Shown here: positions 62,971 through 64,000 of the stretch, one piece after another
Layout of the letters: each line of letters starts with the position of its first letter
How positions within the stretch are numbered: position 1 is the first letter of the stretch
Assembly (NCBI RefSeq): GCF_014643835.1
Contig: NZ_BMKD01000001.1
Location: 806,001-870,000, forward strand
Direction of reading: 5' to 3'
DNA from: Mucilaginibacter rubeus
GTDB taxonomy: Bacteria; Bacteroidota; Bacteroidia; Sphingobacteriales; Sphingobacteriaceae
Length of the DNA stretch: 64,000 bases
Position numbers and translations under genes: made by a program
Notes under the pieces: model-generated
Seen by the model: the letters and a program-made list of their open reading frames with translations, nothing else
Databases searched by the model: none
What the model was told of the DNA's origin: nothing

Positions 62971-63447
62971 ATGGTAGTATCCGAAGGATTATTAAAGTGG
63001 GTAATGCGCTTCTACCCTCCTCTCCTTTTCCAGCGTATCTGGGTAGTTAAATTCAGCAAAGGCTATCGCGGTGTTAAGGTAAAAGTCAGGAAGAGTTTTC
63101 TCAATAAAAACTACAATAACTCAATTTTTGGCGGCACGCTTTTCTCGGCCGCAGATCCCTTTTACCCTATCCTGTTTTATCAAATATTTAGCCATAAAGG
63201 TTATAAACTTACGGTTTGGTCAAAATCGGCAACGGTAAAATACGCAAGGCCGGCAGCAACAAATTTATCTTTTGATATCGAGCTATCAGACAGCGATATA
63301 GCCGAAGCAGAGCATGTTTTAAATACAGCCGGGAAATTTATTCGCTCGTTCCCTATTGACATTTACAATAAAGATGGCGAAATATGCGTATCCCTCATGA
63401 TTGAGGTATATATTCGAAACTTAAACTTTACTGATACTACTATATAA
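62971..63447 (+). CDS. DUF4442 hotdog-fold protein (thioesterase-like)
   Basis: This 158-residue cytoplasmic protein matches DUF4442, a hotdog-fold family related to acyl-CoA thioesterases: FYPPLLFQRIWVVKFSKGYRGVKVKV, NYNNSIFGGTLFSAADPFYPILFYQ and VWSKSATVKYARPA. A substrate or activity is not established for this family. A GNAT gene starts 9 bases after it. Confidence 0.85.
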   Translation: MVVSEGLLKWVMRFYPPLLFQRIWVVKFSKGYRGVKVKVRKSFLNKNYNNSIFGGTLFSAADPFYPILFYQIFSHKGYKLTVWSKSATVKYARPAATNLSFDIELSDSDIAEAEHVLNTAGKFIRSFPIDIYNKDGEICVSLMIEVYIRNLNFTDTTI

Positions 63448-63456
63448 CTTATACTG

Positions 63457-63912
63457 ATGACTGTAATTATGAATGACGAAGCTTTTGAAAAAAAAGGCTT
63501 CAAAATCTCAACCGATAAAAACCTGCTTAACGTTGATGTTATTTATGATTATCTGAATAATGAATCATACTGGGCAAAAGGCATCCCGCGACAAAAAATG
63601 GCAAAAGCCATCGAAAACTCCATGTGTTTTGGTATTTATCTAAACCATGAACAGGCGGGCTTTGCACGTGTTGTTACCGATAATGCTACGTTTGCTTATA
63701 TCTGCGATGTATTTGTACTGCCTGCTTATCGTGGTAAAAGCCTTTCTAAATGGTTAATCCAAACAATTGTTAAACATCCGGATTTGAAAGGTTTAAGAAG
63801 ATGGTCGTTAGCTACATTGGATGCGCATAACTTGTATAATCAATTTGGTTTTTCGCCACTCTCCCGCCCGGAAAACTGGATGGAGATTTTTACACCATAT
63901 ATTAAGCCCTAA
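63457..63912 (+). CDS. GNAT-family N-acetyltransferase
   Basis: This 151-residue protein has the GNAT core: a beta-strand with GFARVVTDNATFAYICDVFVLPAYRGKSLSKWLIQ containing the acetyl-CoA-binding R/Q-x-x-G-x-S-type loop (YRGKSLSKWL), then RRWSLATLDAHNLYNQFGFSPL. Acceptor unknown. It starts 9 bases after the DUF4442 gene; ATG 63469 is an alternative start. The next gene begins 13 bases after its stop. Confidence 0.88.
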   Translation: MTVIMNDEAFEKKGFKISTDKNLLNVDVIYDYLNNESYWAKGIPRQKMAKAIENSMCFGIYLNHEQAGFARVVTDNATFAYICDVFVLPAYRGKSLSKWLIQTIVKHPDLKGLRRWSLATLDAHNLYNQFGFSPLSRPENWMEIFTPYIKP

Positions 63913-63925
63913 TAATCAAAAGGCT

Positions 63926-64000
63926 ATGAACAAAATAAACGTTAAGAAGCTGATTTTTGAAGGTGAAGGGGTTACTGTTGATTTTAAAAAAACGATAACC
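63926..64000 (+). CDS. AlbA_2/Schlafen-type ATP-binding protein, N-terminal fragment
   Basis: Only the first 25 codons are in the window: MNKINVKKLIFEGEGVTVDF, then KKTIT. The motif LIFEGEGVTVDFKKT is typical of the start of the AlbA_2 (Schlafen-like) domain, which usually reads GE-x-x-x-x-E-F-K. Family members are DNA-binding regulators or occur in anti-phage and conflict settings. The rest lies outside the window, so function cannot be judged. Confidence 0.6.
   Translation, partial: MNKINVKKLIFEGEGVTVDFKKTIT

Noticed and set aside
1-64000. CRISPR arrays, rRNA or tRNA genes
   Set aside because: No regularly spaced direct repeats or recognisable rRNA/tRNA sequences were seen on reading; a dedicated scan would be needed to exclude tRNAs fully.

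Overview
The window looks like chromosome of a Bacteroidota bacterium of the family Sphingobacteriaceae, most like Mucilaginibacter or Pedobacter. The evidence is a SusC/SusD pair, VCBS/UnbV lipoproteins, a DUF6377-type membrane regulator, the futalosine route to menaquinone (MqnE, MqnA), promoters of the TTTG-N17-TAnnTTTG type, few Shine-Dalgarno sequences and about 42% G+C. No rRNA, tRNA, CRISPR array or intact insertion sequence was seen. The genus is an inference from family content.

Layout. 1-4937: the end of a DoxX-like membrane gene, then a tightly overlapping three-gene operon (inner-membrane protein, subtilisin-like protease with no export signal, large exported protein). 5215-8219: phosphohexomutase, an RRM RNA-binding protein and a small exported protein. 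8699-29763: a nutrient-acquisition region with a DUF6377 regulator, SusC, SusD, two tandem VCBS/UnbV lipoproteins, a vanadium-haloperoxidase-type lipoprotein, GH65, GH37 trehalase and GH130. 29787-38924: a nonsense-interrupted small membrane gene, a SWIM-SNF2 helicase, a beta-propeller/phosphoesterase lipoprotein, a DNase II homologue and fused remnants of two decayed genes. 39018-42669: menaquinone genes around a histidine phosphatase, then an SDR. 42895-49990: an exported PepSY-like protein, fused trehalose-6-phosphate synthase/phosphatase, a duplicated and element-interrupted metallo-beta-lactamase gene, GH15, 1-Cys peroxiredoxin and cold-shock protein. 50117-58181: MFS transporter, HemF, a small lipocalin-like protein, and gyrA followed by two TPR proteins. 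58692-64000: glycosyltransferase, FemAB/GNAT-like protein and PhyH dioxygenase, then an SDR, a tiny lipoprotein, DUF4442, GNAT, and the first codons of an AlbA_2/Schlafen-type protein.

How the genes work together. The 8.7-29.8 kb block reads as sensing, binding and import of an oligosaccharide plus its hydrolysis; GH65, GH37, the trehalose synthesis fusion and possibly GH15 give the window an alpha-glucoside/trehalose theme. MqnA and MqnE supply menaquinone. The 635-4937 operon is the best candidate for an undescribed system: its parts would sit in the inner membrane, the cytoplasm and the outer envelope, and its overlapping genes imply joint production.

The intergenic DNA is rich in dispersed palindromes of several unrelated families (26771/47022; 40221/52551; 41713; 45942-46040). 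They are among the more unusual things here, together with a 197-bp duplication flanking a hairpin array at 45741-46260.
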